Positions 6,975 to 15,479 of a DNA stretch of 16,261 nucleotides are shown here, piece by piece (position 1 is the first letter of the stretch; the number at the start of each line of letters is the position of its first letter). The notes beneath the pieces were generated by a model. That model ran no database searches. It was not told where the DNA came from and saw only the letters and a list, made by a program, of their open reading frames with translations. The stretch comes from Candidatus Pelagibacterales bacterium (GTDB lineage Bacteria > Pseudomonadota > Alphaproteobacteria > Pelagibacterales > AG-422-B15), in the NCBI GenBank assembly GCA_016777745.1, contig JADHQX010000015.1, positions 1-16,261 on the forward strand. Direction: 5' to 3'. The translations under genes were made by a program, and so were the position numbers.

Positions 6975-8138
6975 TTAATAATTTCCAGATACAATATCTT
7001 CAAGCATTTGTATCATATCTATCTTGTATGTTTCATCTGTTGCTGATTCCGTTTCTATTACTGAAAAGAAACCAGCAGCTATTTTAGTCTTTAAATTTAT
7101 CATCAAAAACTGCCCTCCATAACCAGAGTGTCCAATCCAATCTTTAGACTTCATGGTTTGATTAGCATAATAGACACTGCTATTATTTGTTAAAGTCATA
7201 TATTTAGGCCCCAAAAACTTAAGTGTCTCATCAATAAAATTTGCTGACCCAATAGATCTGTCTGATACGCCTAACCCTTTTCTAGAGAATAATAAGCCCA
7301 TTCTTAGAAAATCTCTGGGTATTAGACATCCACCACCTGACATCCATGGCATTCCAGCTCTATCAGTCGCCATATAAAGTGCATCTTCAAAACCTGCAGC
7401 TTCTACAGCTGATAAAGCCCAATCTCTTAGTGGAATACCACTTACTTTTTCAACTAAAATTCCAATAACATCAGAATTTGCTGATTTATATTTTGCAAAT
7501 TCAGATTGATTTGTAGGATCAATTTCATTCGTAGCTTTTATTTTATTTAAAAACTCTTCTTGATTTTCGTTATCATTCAGTACTTCAGGTAATCTCCAAC
7601 CCCCAACAGATTCATGTGCAAACGATGAAGAAAATGCATCGGTATAATCTTCAGTGTAAAGATTATCTACATTCATATTCAGAATATTTTGAACAGTTGC
7701 ATTGGCATAGCCAGAGCCAATATTTGGCAAATAAAATGAAATTTTTTTAGATAAGTCTAATTTTTTTTTCTCTACTAATTCTCCAACAAATAAATTTAAA
7801 TACATTTTTGAAATAGACATAATAGTTTGAGGTTGTAATTCAGAGAAATCATTAGCGTACTTTTCTAGCAAGATATCTTGATCTCTGCCTACCACTAAAG
7901 AACAAAAAGACTTATGATTAGTCATCTTTTGAACCAGAGGAATTTTCTCAATCTCATGGTTAATATTTTTATTAAGTTGCAAAACTTGATCTGATCTTAA
8001 AAATAAACCGTATCTATTTATTCTATGTAAATTTCTATATCCTTCTCTCCTATATTCTGGCAAATTCCATTTTGCCTTATTATCCCTAAGATTAACTAGC
8101 GTAGGGTTTGGCTCACTATTTAATTTTTCTTTATTCAT
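6975..8138 (-). CDS. Serine hydrolase of the beta-lactamase fold, NylB-like (class C/esterase type)
   Basis: The 387-residue protein has the serine hydrolase motifs S108-I-S-K111 (SxxK), Y217-K-S219 in YKSANSD, and HSG at 337-339. Their spacing is close to that of NylB, the 6-aminohexanoate-dimer hydrolase (recalled as Ser112, Lys115, Tyr215), and the YKSAN-D pattern is typical of that branch of the class C beta-lactamase/esterase family. No signal peptide is visible, so it is probably cytoplasmic and not a penicillinase. It likely hydrolyses an amide or ester. It starts 6 bases after the stop of an amidase-signature gene, so two unrelated hydrolases are co-expressed. Alternatives are an EstB-like esterase or D-amino-acid amidase. 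Substrate unknown. Confidence 0.8.
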   Translation of the reverse strand: MNKEKLNSEPNPTLVNLRDNKAKWNLPEYRREGYRNLHRINRYGLFLRSDQVLQLNKNINHEIEKIPLVQKMTNHKSFCSLVVGRDQDILLEKYANDFSELQPQTIMSISKMYLNLFVGELVEKKKLDLSKKISFYLPNIGSGYANATVQNILNMNVDNLYTEDYTDAFSSSFAHESVGGWRLPEVLNDNENQEEFLNKIKATNEIDPTNQSEFAKYKSANSDVIGILVEKVSGIPLRDWALSAVEAAGFEDALYMATDRAGMPWMSGGGCLIPRDFLRMGLLFSRKGLGVSDRSIGSANFIDETLKFLGPKYMTLTNNSSVYYANQTMKSKDWIGHSGYGGQFLMINLKTKIAAGFFSVIETESATDETYKIDMIQMLEDIVSGNY

Positions 8139-8144
8139 AATTAC

Positions 8145-9575
8145 TTAATTAAAATTTTTAGGTCTATATTTAGAAAATAAAAAAATTTCTTCATATTTTT
8201 TTGCAAACGCAACTAATTCTAAGTCTTTCCCTTTTTTTGCAATAATCTGCATTCCCATTGGTAGCCCTTCTTTATTGAATCCGACAGGAACTGATATTGT
8301 AGGCAATCCTAATAAGCTTGCAAGAGCGGCAACCTCCATCCAACGATGGTACGTATCGAGCTCAGTATTACCTATTTTTTTTGGATAGTCAGTTTCTTTA
8401 TCAAATGGAAAAATTTGAGCTGCTGGTAAAGCGAGAAAATCAAATTTATTAAATAAATTATCAATTTCATGCATGCATACATTTCTTTGATTTAAGGCAT
8501 TTGATATATCATCATCTGTAATATTTTGACCTTTATGGTGCTCCCAAACTATACCTGGATGCATCTCACCAATATTTTCTAATTTCATATCAATTATGTC
8601 TTGGTACAAAATTGAGGCACGTAAGGTAGTCCAGCTATCCCACACTATATTAGTCTTCATATCTATTTTTATTAAATCGACCTGTAATTTATGTTGCTCC
8701 AAAACCTGAAGAGCCTTTTCACACAATTCAAGTATACCTTCTTCAAACAAATATTGACCTTGTATGTCTCCAAGCCAACCAATCTTTATTTTAGAAAACT
8801 GCAATTCACTAAAATTACTATTGGTAAATGTTGAATGAAGATCAAAAGAGAATGGATCTAATGGATGCTTTCCCGATATTGCATCTAGCATTAGGGACAT
8901 ATCACTTGGAGTTCGAGCAAGGCATCCAGCGGTACTTAAATGAGGCAAATCTATCTTTTGACTAGCATTTCTCTCGACTGGGATTAATCCAGGGGTTGGC
9001 CTAATTCCATATATATTAGAAAAAGCAGCAGGAATTCTGCATGATCCCATCATATCAGATCCATCTGACATTGGTACTAATTCTGCTGCTATGGCAGCAG
9101 CTGAGCCTCCACTTGATCCACCTGCCGAACTGTTTGTATCGTATACATTTGCTGTAGGACCAAACAATTTATTATTAGTATGAGCACCTACTGCAAATTC
9201 TGGAACATTAGTCTTACCTATAATAATTGCACCGTGATTAATTAATCTATCTACGATCAACGAGTTTTTTGTAGGAATATTATTTTTGAATTCTTTTATT
9301 CCATATGTAGTAGGAATACCTTTGACATCAAATAGATCTTTTACAGCTAATGGCAGACCATAAAGTAGTTTGAGTTTACTATCAGGGTTTTTAATTAAGT
9401 CTTTTTTTTTAGCCTCTGCTATTATTTCTTCTTCATCTTTAAGTGAAACAATAGCATTGATAACTGGGTTATACTTTTTTATACGTTGGAGATAATAATC
9501 AGCAACTTCTTCAGCGCTTATTTTTTTTTCTATAATATTTGAAACAATCTTATCAGCAGGTAAATTTTCAAGCAT
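8145..9575 (-). CDS. Amidase-signature family hydrolase
   Basis: The family hydrolyses carboxamides through a Ser-cisSer-Lys triad. The 476 residues show K79 (VKDLFD), the Gly/Ser-rich GGSSGGSAAA at 152-161 with cis-Ser S154, and nucleophile S178 in GSDMMGSCRIPAAF. The 24-residue spacing between the two serines equals that of malonamidase E2, so the triad appears intact. Length is normal and no membrane segment is seen. The ATG directly follows the TAA of the upstream enolase-superfamily gene, giving tight coupling. Members include amidases, GatA, 6-aminohexanoate-cyclic-dimer hydrolase (NylA) and urethanases. GatA is unlikely because there are no GatB/C neighbours. A catabolic amidase is the best reading, but its substrate cannot be told. 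Confidence 0.85.
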   Translation of the reverse strand: MLENLPADKIVSNIIEKKISAEEVADYYLQRIKKYNPVINAIVSLKDEEEIIAEAKKKDLIKNPDSKLKLLYGLPLAVKDLFDVKGIPTTYGIKEFKNNIPTKNSLIVDRLINHGAIIIGKTNVPEFAVGAHTNNKLFGPTANVYDTNSSAGGSSGGSAAAIAAELVPMSDGSDMMGSCRIPAAFSNIYGIRPTPGLIPVERNASQKIDLPHLSTAGCLARTPSDMSLMLDAISGKHPLDPFSFDLHSTFTNSNFSELQFSKIKIGWLGDIQGQYLFEEGILELCEKALQVLEQHKLQVDLIKIDMKTNIVWDSWTTLRASILYQDIIDMKLENIGEMHPGIVWEHHKGQNITDDDISNALNQRNVCMHEIDNLFNKFDFLALPAAQIFPFDKETDYPKKIGNTELDTYHRWMEVAALASLLGLPTISVPVGFNKEGLPMGMQIIAKKGKDLELVAFAKKYEEIFLFSKYRPKNFN

Positions 9576-10712
9576 TTATAATTCTACACATCTGCTAGAT
9601 GTGGCCTCAATAATTGACCAATCAACATCAAGTCCTAGACCCGCCTTTTTGGGTGCAGAAACGTGACCATTAGAATCTAATTGGAAGTGATCAACACCTT
9701 GAATGAGAAAATCATCGATGGGAACGGGTACTTCAAAATAATGGCTATTGGCATTGGCTAGGGCCAGGTGAAGATTGGCAGCGGTAGACAGTGAGCTACC
9801 CCAAGACTGAAGTTCAACATTGAGTTCAGACTTTGCAGCCATGGTAAAAATAGCCATAGCGGGACTGATGCCACCTGCCGTGGCAGCGTCAATGCGTAGG
9901 GCGCTCCAGCAATCGGCGGCAATGGCCTGTTGTACATGGGCTAAATCTACCACACTATTACCTGCTGGGATGATAGGCACAGAAGTGCTGCGCTTTAAGG
10001 CACGATAACTCGCCCAATCATGGTCATCAAATGGCGCCTCTAGCCAAATGAATCCTTGTTCCTCCATTACTGCCGCTACCTTAGCCGCTCCTTGGGCTTC
10101 ATAATGACCTTCAGCGTCAAACATAAACTGACAACCCTGATCTTTGAAAACATGGTAAACATCACGCATCAGTGAAATATCAGCTTCGGCTATAGATTTA
10201 TAGTGGAACTTAAAAATCGAAAAACCAGTTTGACGTAACGTGTTGATAAGCTCTATATACTGGGACGCTTGTTCCATCACTGGGATACTAGCGTAGGCAC
10301 GGATACTATGCCGCTCACCGCCAAGCAGTTTATACAGTGGCAAGGCTTGTCGTTTTGCAACAAGATCCCACATGGCAATGTCTAAGCCCGCAATTGCAGT
10401 GTTAGACACGCCAGGTCGACGTTGCTGCATCCAAGCCCATTGATCCTTTAGAGACTGTGGCTTCTGTTCGAGTAGGCCAATTAGCAGTGGCCGCATCGAT
10501 TCCAGCACCGAATTATCAACGCCATGTTCAGTAAAAGTGCACACGCTACTGATGCCATCCTGTCCACTATCGTCTGTCAAACGTACGATAGTATCTGTGT
10601 TAAGTACCTTGGGCATGATGGGCGACCAGGAAAACTCAGGTGGCTTTTGCGCTACAGTGTAGACTCGAATACGAGTAATTTGGGGTGCGGTTTCAAGGGC
10701 ATTAAAGGCCAT
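9576..10712 (-). CDS. Enolase-superfamily enzyme of foreign base composition with atypical active site
   Basis: A 378-residue protein with the two-domain enolase-superfamily layout. Metal ligands appear as D199 (MFDAEGHY), E225 (WLEAPFDD) and N252 (PAGNSV), where most members have Glu; Asn occurs there in glucarate dehydratases. After strand 2 it has K168-F-H170 where mandelate racemase has KxK. D275 (RIDAATAGG) is followed 27 residues on by Q302, where family members with a D/H dyad have His. Sample lines inside the gene run 45-55% GC, against about 27-30% just downstream, and most Arg codons inspected are CGN while neighbours favour AGA. It is probably transferred from a higher-GC bacterium. 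The ATG at 10712 is preferred over an in-frame TTG at 10730 because AAGGA lies eight bases before it. Role and substrate unknown; it sits mid-operon between ALDH and amidase. Confidence 0.8.
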   Translation of the reverse strand: MAFNALETAPQITRIRVYTVAQKPPEFSWSPIMPKVLNTDTIVRLTDDSGQDGISSVCTFTEHGVDNSVLESMRPLLIGLLEQKPQSLKDQWAWMQQRRPGVSNTAIAGLDIAMWDLVAKRQALPLYKLLGGERHSIRAYASIPVMEQASQYIELINTLRQTGFSIFKFHYKSIAEADISLMRDVYHVFKDQGCQFMFDAEGHYEAQGAAKVAAVMEEQGFIWLEAPFDDHDWASYRALKRSTSVPIIPAGNSVVDLAHVQQAIAADCWSALRIDAATAGGISPAMAIFTMAAKSELNVELQSWGSSLSTAANLHLALANANSHYFEVPVPIDDFLIQGVDHFQLDSNGHVSAPKKAGLGLDVDWSIIEATSSRCVEL

Positions 10713-10720
10713 AATCTTAG

Positions 10721-10725
10721 TCCTT
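10721..10725 (-). promoter_or_regulatory. Shine-Dalgarno AAGGA that selects the start of the foreign enolase-superfamily gene
   Basis: On the minus strand AAGGA is followed by eight bases and ATG at 10712. The longer reading from TTG at 10730 would place this motif inside the coding region and add six residues that do not look like the family's N-terminus. Confidence 0.6.
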
Positions 10726-10740
10726 ATCAACTACCCTAGT

Positions 10741-12165
10741 TTAGACCCCATGTAGAGTCTTGGTTTCGAGGTAATCTTCAATACCCATATCACCACCTTC
10801 ACGTCCATTACCAGATTGTTTATAGCCACCAAAAGGTGAGCCATAATTATAACCGGCACCATTTACATGAACCGCACCAGCACGAAGCTGTCTTGCAACT
10901 CTATCAGCGCGTTCTTTGCTACCAGTTTGCATATATGCTGCTAATCCATATGGAGTATCATTAGCAATTTTAATAGCTTCAGCCTCATCCTCAAACGGAA
11001 TTATTACCAACACTGGACCAAATATTTCTTCTTGAGCAACCCGTTTATCATTTGTGACATCAGCAAAAATTGTCGGTTTAGTATACCAGCCAGTTTCAAA
11101 ACCTTCAGGCTTACCAAGTCCTCCAGTTAATAATGTTACACCTTCATCAATACCAACTTTAATCATCGTTTGCACTCGATCGTATTGAATCTTATCAAAT
11201 AGTGGTCCTAGATGATCACCTTCTTCTTTTGGGTCACCAAGTGAAATATTTTCAGCAGCTTCTTTTGCAATCTTTAACGCTTCTGCATAACAGCTTTTTT
11301 CTACTAATAGTCTAGTGGGTGCATCACACGATTGGCCGGTGTTAAACATGCACTCATTTACAGAAGCAGCAACTTTTTCATTTAAATCACAATCGGCAAA
11401 TACTAAATTTGGAGATTTACCTCCAAGTTCCAAGGTAACTTTTTTAACAGTGGAAGCAGATTCTTTGGTCACTGAAATTCCACCGCGGGTTGAACCAGTA
11501 AAAGACATCATTTGAATATCAGGGTGTCTTGACATTGGTACTCCTACATTTTCACCGTCACCTTGTACAAGATTGAAAACACCTGGAGGTACACCGGCTT
11601 CATGTAAGATCTCTGTATATACTACGGCAGAAAGTGGAGTATGTTCTGAAGGTTTTAGGATACTCGTACAACCAGTAGCAATAGCAGGCAATACTTTTAG
11701 AGTAATTTGATTAATTGGCCAATTCCATGGTGTTATTAGTCCACACACACCAATAGGTTCTTTGCAAAGAACATCACCATTTGGAAGTGTTACATAATCT
11801 TCTAGTTTTTTTAATGCTTCAATAAATCCATCTAGATGTCCTATAGCAGCATCAGCTTGAGCGTCTCTAGCCATCGTCATTGGTGCTCCCATTTCTAAAC
11901 TCATTGCTTGGACAAGATCTTCAAATCTATTTTTTGTAACTTCTTGAATTTTTAAAAGTAATTTTAAACGCTCTTCCTTTGATGTTTGAGAGAAAGTTTC
12001 AAATGCAGCATTTGCAGCACTGACAGCAAGATTTACATCATCAGTATTTCCCATGGCCACAATTCCAATTTGTTCTTCTGTAGCCGGATTCATTACAGGC
12101 ATTGTATTTTTGGACTGTGGAGTAACCCACTCGCCGTTAATATAAAATTTTTGAAGATTTTCCAT
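10741..12165 (-). CDS. NAD(P)-dependent aldehyde dehydrogenase
   Basis: Oxidises an aldehyde to a carboxylate. The 474 residues span a full ALDH domain: PWNWP with N148, KPSEHTP at 171-177, the cofactor loop FTGSTRGG at 222-229, general base E246 (LELGGKSPN) and catalytic C280 in NTGQSCDAPTR, then the EEIFGPVL segment. The QSCDAPTRLLVE region resembles the CddD-type (6-oxolauric acid dehydrogenase-like) branch more than betaine aldehyde or methylmalonate-semialdehyde dehydrogenases. It lies 12 bases downstream of the iron alcohol dehydrogenase with AAGGAA about seven bases before its ATG, so the pair probably converts an alcohol to an acid through the aldehyde. The last ~180 bases (10741-10920) are richer in GC (43-48% by hand count) than the gene's 5' part. 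Aldehyde unknown. Confidence 0.88.
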   Translation of the reverse strand: MENLQKFYINGEWVTPQSKNTMPVMNPATEEQIGIVAMGNTDDVNLAVSAANAAFETFSQTSKEERLKLLLKIQEVTKNRFEDLVQAMSLEMGAPMTMARDAQADAAIGHLDGFIEALKKLEDYVTLPNGDVLCKEPIGVCGLITPWNWPINQITLKVLPAIATGCTSILKPSEHTPLSAVVYTEILHEAGVPPGVFNLVQGDGENVGVPMSRHPDIQMMSFTGSTRGGISVTKESASTVKKVTLELGGKSPNLVFADCDLNEKVAASVNECMFNTGQSCDAPTRLLVEKSCYAEALKIAKEAAENISLGDPKEEGDHLGPLFDKIQYDRVQTMIKVGIDEGVTLLTGGLGKPEGFETGWYTKPTIFADVTNDKRVAQEEIFGPVLVIIPFEDEAEAIKIANDTPYGLAAYMQTGSKERADRVARQLRAGAVHVNGAGYNYGSPFGGYKQSGNGREGGDMGIEDYLETKTLHGV

Positions 12166-12177
12166 TATTTATTCCTT

Positions 12178-13368
12178 TTATCGCGCTTTAATTATACTGG
12201 CCAGAACCAGCTTTTTCATATCATCAATCTTTGCTTCTACTGGATTGGTACCAAATGCTGTATCAACCATAGATTTTTTTGCAATTCTGTCTACACAATC
12301 TTCTGGCACACCAATTTCATTAAGCCCCTTGGGTATATTGAATCTATCTAAAAGTTTTTCTTGATTGGCAATAAATGTGGCTACAGTAGCATCTTCATAT
12401 TGCAGCGCTTCAGACATGCGTTTTACTTTTTCTTCTAACGTAGGTAAATTATATCTTAATACAGTTGGAAGTATTATCGCATTTGTTAAGCCATGATGAG
12501 TATTATACTCTGCACCAACCATGTGTGCAATTGCATGGACTAAACCTAAACCTTTAATAAAAGCAATACCGCCAAGCATAGAAGCAACTAGCATAGCCCC
12601 ACGTGCAGCAAGATTATCAGGTTCTTCGACTGCTAAATGAAGGGATTTAGAAATCAAAGATAGACTTTCAAGAGCAGCACCATCACATAAAGGATGAAAT
12701 CCAGGTACGATATAACCTTCAATTGCGTGAACCATAGCATCAACACCTGTCCATGCCGTAAGGTTTGCTGGTAATTTTAATGTTAACTCCGGATCTAGTA
12801 TTGCAACAGCAGGTTTAAGTTCTGGATGACAAATACAAAACTTCATCATTTGTTCAATATCGGTAACCATTGCAGTACTCTCAGTTTCGGCACCAGTTCC
12901 TGCAGTAGTTGGAATTGTTATCAGCTTTGGAAATTGATTTTCTTTTCCAATTTTAGGTGCTGGTTTTTCCCAATCAAAATCAAATAGTGGATAATCATTA
13001 TTAGCAGTTAAACAAATAGATTTACCACCATCCATTGCACTTCCACCACCAATTGCAATTATAGCATCGTGATTTCCAGATTTAAACTCAGAACAGCCAT
13101 TTGCTATTTCATCACTTCGTGGGTTAGGGGAAATACCATAAAAAAGACCTGACTTAATATTTGAATCTGTCAAAACTTTTATTAAATTTTCAATAAAGGG
13201 CAAGTCTTTGCTTCCACTGTCGGTTACTATCAATGGATTATGAATATTTAAATTTTTACAAAAAGAAGAAATCTCTTTAACTCTTCCTGGTCCATATGCA
13301 ATTGGTACAGGAAATCCCCAATCTTGCGGTTGTAAAATTTCATCTATATTTAAATTAAACTGTTTCAT
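12178..13368 (-). CDS. Iron-type (group III) alcohol dehydrogenase
   Basis: The 396-residue protein shows the group III alcohol dehydrogenase pattern. The NAD-binding IGGGSAMDGGK lies at 106-116, TTAGTGAETE at 154-163, and metal ligands at D210, H214, H278 and H292. Their spacing (4, 64, 14) closely follows FucO. It reduces aldehydes or oxidises alcohols with NAD(H); DddB, gamma-hydroxybutyrate dehydrogenases and maleylacetate reductases belong to the same broad family. It is the first gene of the six-gene operon and is followed directly by an aldehyde dehydrogenase, so oxidation of an omega- or hydroxy-acid alcohol to the diacid is a reasonable inference. The substrate remains unknown. Only a weak GAAGAA precedes the ATG. 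Confidence 0.85.
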   Translation of the reverse strand: MKQFNLNIDEILQPQDWGFPVPIAYGPGRVKEISSFCKNLNIHNPLIVTDSGSKDLPFIENLIKVLTDSNIKSGLFYGISPNPRSDEIANGCSEFKSGNHDAIIAIGGGSAMDGGKSICLTANNDYPLFDFDWEKPAPKIGKENQFPKLITIPTTAGTGAETESTAMVTDIEQMMKFCICHPELKPAVAILDPELTLKLPANLTAWTGVDAMVHAIEGYIVPGFHPLCDGAALESLSLISKSLHLAVEEPDNLAARGAMLVASMLGGIAFIKGLGLVHAIAHMVGAEYNTHHGLTNAIILPTVLRYNLPTLEEKVKRMSEALQYEDATVATFIANQEKLLDRFNIPKGLNEIGVPEDCVDRIAKKSMVDTAFGTNPVEAKIDDMKKLVLASIIKAR

Positions 13369-13396
13369 AGTTTAGGTTCTTCACAAATTAAAAAAA

Positions 13397-13402
13397 ACTA
13401 TA
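13397..13402 (-). promoter_or_regulatory. Candidate -10 (TATAGT) for the alcohol dehydrogenase operon
   Basis: On the minus strand TATAGT lies 28 bases before the ATG at 13368, within the 107-base divergent spacer 13369-13475. No good -35 is visible. On the other side TTAACA at 13451-13456 and the AT-rich stretch before 13476 could serve the transporter gene but are not convincing. No palindromic operator was seen. Confidence 0.25.
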
Positions 13403-13475
13403 ATTCTTTTATTTATTTATTTAAAGATAATAAATGATAGCTTTCAAGAGTTAACAATATTTATTATTAATCTTT

Positions 13476-14399
13476 ATGCAGAAATATACATTTAATTTAA
13501 ATACTTACTTAGCAGTAGGGGCAATGCTTTTGGGGATAATATTAATTGATTCCTATGGTATAATTATTAAAAGTCTTGGCGATACTTATTCAACTACTCA
13601 ACTCTTAGTATTTAGAAATGTATTTGCAATTATTCCACTTGTAATTTTGATCTTATTTTCACAAGATGATTTAAAAATATTCAAAGATTTAAATAAAAAA
13701 TTTATTACCGTCTGTCTAATAAGAGGCCTTTGTTTTACTGGAGTAAATGTTTTTTTCTTTATTTCTGTAATTAATATGCAGTATGCGATAGCAATGACAC
13801 TAACTTTTGCATCACCTTTTTTTATAGCGCTTCTATCAATTATTATTTTAAAAGATAAGGTGGGAATATATAGATGGTCCGCAATCGTTATAGGATTTTT
13901 GGGTGTAATTATGATTATGAAGCCTACAAGCGATGTATTTGTTATCTATTCAATTTTCCCTATTTTAGTTGCATTTTGTTGGTCATTATCAATGATAGTT
14001 TTAAAATTTATTCCAGAAAACATTTCAACTGCAAAAATACAATTTTACTCATTATTTTTTTCAATTGTTGGCGCCTTTGTATTGTATTTCATTTCATCTG
14101 ATCACCAGCCAATAGAAAATATGAGCCATTTGTTTTTAATGATAATGACAGGAATACTTGGTGGAACAGCGGGGATTTTATTTATTTATGCTTATCGCCT
14201 AATGCTACCAAGCAAGCTGGCACCATTTGAATATTTGGGGATTCCATCTTCATTTATTTTAGGTTGGATTTTTTTTAAAGAAGCTCCTATTGACCAATTA
14301 TTTCCAGGCGTTCTAGCTATAGTATTGGCAGGAATGATTATTATTTGGCGTGATGCACTTCGAGAAAACCATCAAAGAGATAATAAGAAATTTTATTGA
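13476..14399 (+). CDS. EamA/DMT-superfamily membrane transporter
   Basis: The 307 residues are strongly hydrophobic with about ten predicted membrane segments arranged as two EamA repeats (roughly 10-145 and 155-295). The repeat hallmark appears near the end of the first half as RWSAIVIGFLGVIMIMKP, and near the end of the second as FPGVLAIVLAGMIIIW. Family members export amino acids, polyamines or other metabolites, and some import. It is transcribed divergently from the six-gene catabolic operon, so it may move a substrate or by-product of that pathway, but nothing in the sequence fixes the cargo. No Shine-Dalgarno precedes the ATG. Its stop lies 5 bases from that of proV. Confidence 0.82.
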   Translation: MQKYTFNLNTYLAVGAMLLGIILIDSYGIIIKSLGDTYSTTQLLVFRNVFAIIPLVILILFSQDDLKIFKDLNKKFITVCLIRGLCFTGVNVFFFISVINMQYAIAMTLTFASPFFIALLSIIILKDKVGIYRWSAIVIGFLGVIMIMKPTSDVFVIYSIFPILVAFCWSLSMIVLKFIPENISTAKIQFYSLFFSIVGAFVLYFISSDHQPIENMSHLFLMIMTGILGGTAGILFIYAYRLMLPSKLAPFEYLGIPSSFILGWIFFKEAPIDQLFPGVLAIVLAGMIIIWRDALRENHQRDNKKFY

Positions 14400-14404
14400 T
14401 ATTG

Positions 14405-15448
14405 TTATTTTGAAGTCATTGATTGCATAATAATAGTACGGTCAATTTCACCAACTAATTCACCAGTTACACTATCAACAACAGGAAATGTTTTATCATT
14501 TTCACAACACATATCCATTAATCCGTCTATTTTAGAAGTATTGACAATACAATCATTGCCTTCTTTGAAGGTTTTTATTGTACCTTCACACACTTCTTTT
14601 CGACATATTTTACCTGCACTAAGTACCTTATATTTTGGTACATCTTCGGTAAATTCTCTAACATATTCATCAATAGGATTGGCAACAATTTCTTCTGGGG
14701 TTCCTAATTGTACAATCTCTCCATCCTTCATGATTGCAATTGTATCACCCATTTTAATTGCTTCTGCAAAATCATGAGTAATAAACACCATTGTTTTTTG
14801 CAGCTTTTCTTGAAGCTTAAGAAGTTCATCTTGCATCTCTCTTCTGATCAAGGGATCTAAAGCAGAAAATGGCTCATCAAAAATTAATATTTCTGGATCA
14901 ACTGCAAGAGCTCTTGCCAATCCAACTCTTTGTTGCATTCCTCCAGATAATTCTCTTGGATAGTGATTGTCCCAACCTTCTAAGCCAACCATTTTACAAA
15001 CTTCCATAGCTCGTTCTAATCTCTCTTTGAGCCGAGCTCCTCTTATTTCTAATCCATAGGAAATATTATCAATTACTTTTTTATGTGGAAACAAACCAAA
15101 ATGTTGAAAAACCATACTCATTCTATTTCTTCTTAAGTCAGTGAGTTCATTTTTATTCATTTTGATAACATCAACATCATCAATTTTTACTTCTCCATGT
15201 GTAGGCTCTATAAGTCTTGAGATACATCTTGCTAAAGTTGATTTCCCACTACCAGACAAACCCATAACAACAAAAGTCTCCCCTTTTTTTATCGAAAAAC
15301 TTACGTCTCTCACGGCTACGACGTGACCAGTTTTTTCTTGAACTTCATTGCGAGATAAACTCTTGTCTAAATTAGATAAAATAGACTTTTCATTTGGACC
15401 AAATAATTTCCAAACATTGTTACAAATAATTTTTTCGTTACTTTGCAT
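14405..15448 (-). CDS. proV: Glycine betaine/proline betaine ABC transporter ATP-binding protein
   Basis: Energises uptake of betaines across the inner membrane. The 347 residues hold all ATPase motifs: Walker A GLSGSGKST (63-71), Q115 in the Q-loop (FQHFGLFP), signature LSGGMQQR (167-174), Walker B ILIFDEP (187-193) and H225. The ProV-type N-terminal extension (WKLFGPNEK) and a C-terminal CBS-like region (about 275-340, FPVVDSVTGELVGEID) distinguish it from generic importers. The C-terminal half is short for paired CBS domains and has four cysteines (C283, C288, and a pair near 320), an uncommon feature. Unlike the usual proVWX order, the permease gene is on the opposite strand and divergent. 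A perfect TATAAT lies close upstream, and the ATG has no Shine-Dalgarno. Confidence 0.92.
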   Translation of the reverse strand: MQSNEKIICNNVWKLFGPNEKSILSNLDKSLSRNEVQEKTGHVVAVRDVSFSIKKGETFVVMGLSGSGKSTLARCISRLIEPTHGEVKIDDVDVIKMNKNELTDLRRNRMSMVFQHFGLFPHKKVIDNISYGLEIRGARLKERLERAMEVCKMVGLEGWDNHYPRELSGGMQQRVGLARALAVDPEILIFDEPFSALDPLIRREMQDELLKLQEKLQKTMVFITHDFAEAIKMGDTIAIMKDGEIVQLGTPEEIVANPIDEYVREFTEDVPKYKVLSAGKICRKEVCEGTIKTFKEGNDCIVNTSKIDGLMDMCCENDKTFPVVDSVTGELVGEIDRTIIMQSMTSK

Positions 15449-15462
15449 ATGTAAAAAATACT

Positions 15463-15468
15463 ATTATA
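15463..15468 (-). promoter_or_regulatory. Candidate -10 (TATAAT) of proV
   Basis: A perfect TATAAT on the minus strand lies 14 bases before the proV ATG, so the mRNA leader would be only about 8 bases. The position 17 bases upstream, where a -35 would sit, falls in the palindrome at 15480-15493 and does not resemble TTGACA. Confidence 0.5.
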
Positions 15469-15479
15469 TTACTAATAAG

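Noticed and set aside
6975..8138. Antibiotic-resistance beta-lactamase
   Set aside because: No signal peptide, operon context is catabolic, and the YKSAN-D pattern matches the NylB/esterase branch.
10713..10730. Longer start (TTG at 10730) for the second enolase-superfamily gene
   Set aside because: ATG at 10712 has AAGGA eight bases upstream. The longer form buries this motif and adds residues unlike the family's N-terminus.
10741..13368. Reading the alcohol/aldehyde dehydrogenase pair as DddB and DddC of DMSP catabolism
   Set aside because: The aldehyde dehydrogenase lacks the look of CoA-acylating methylmalonate-semialdehyde dehydrogenases and no DddD or DddT is present. The cupin also lacks the catalytic tyrosine. 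A related oxidation of another hydroxy-acid is possible.
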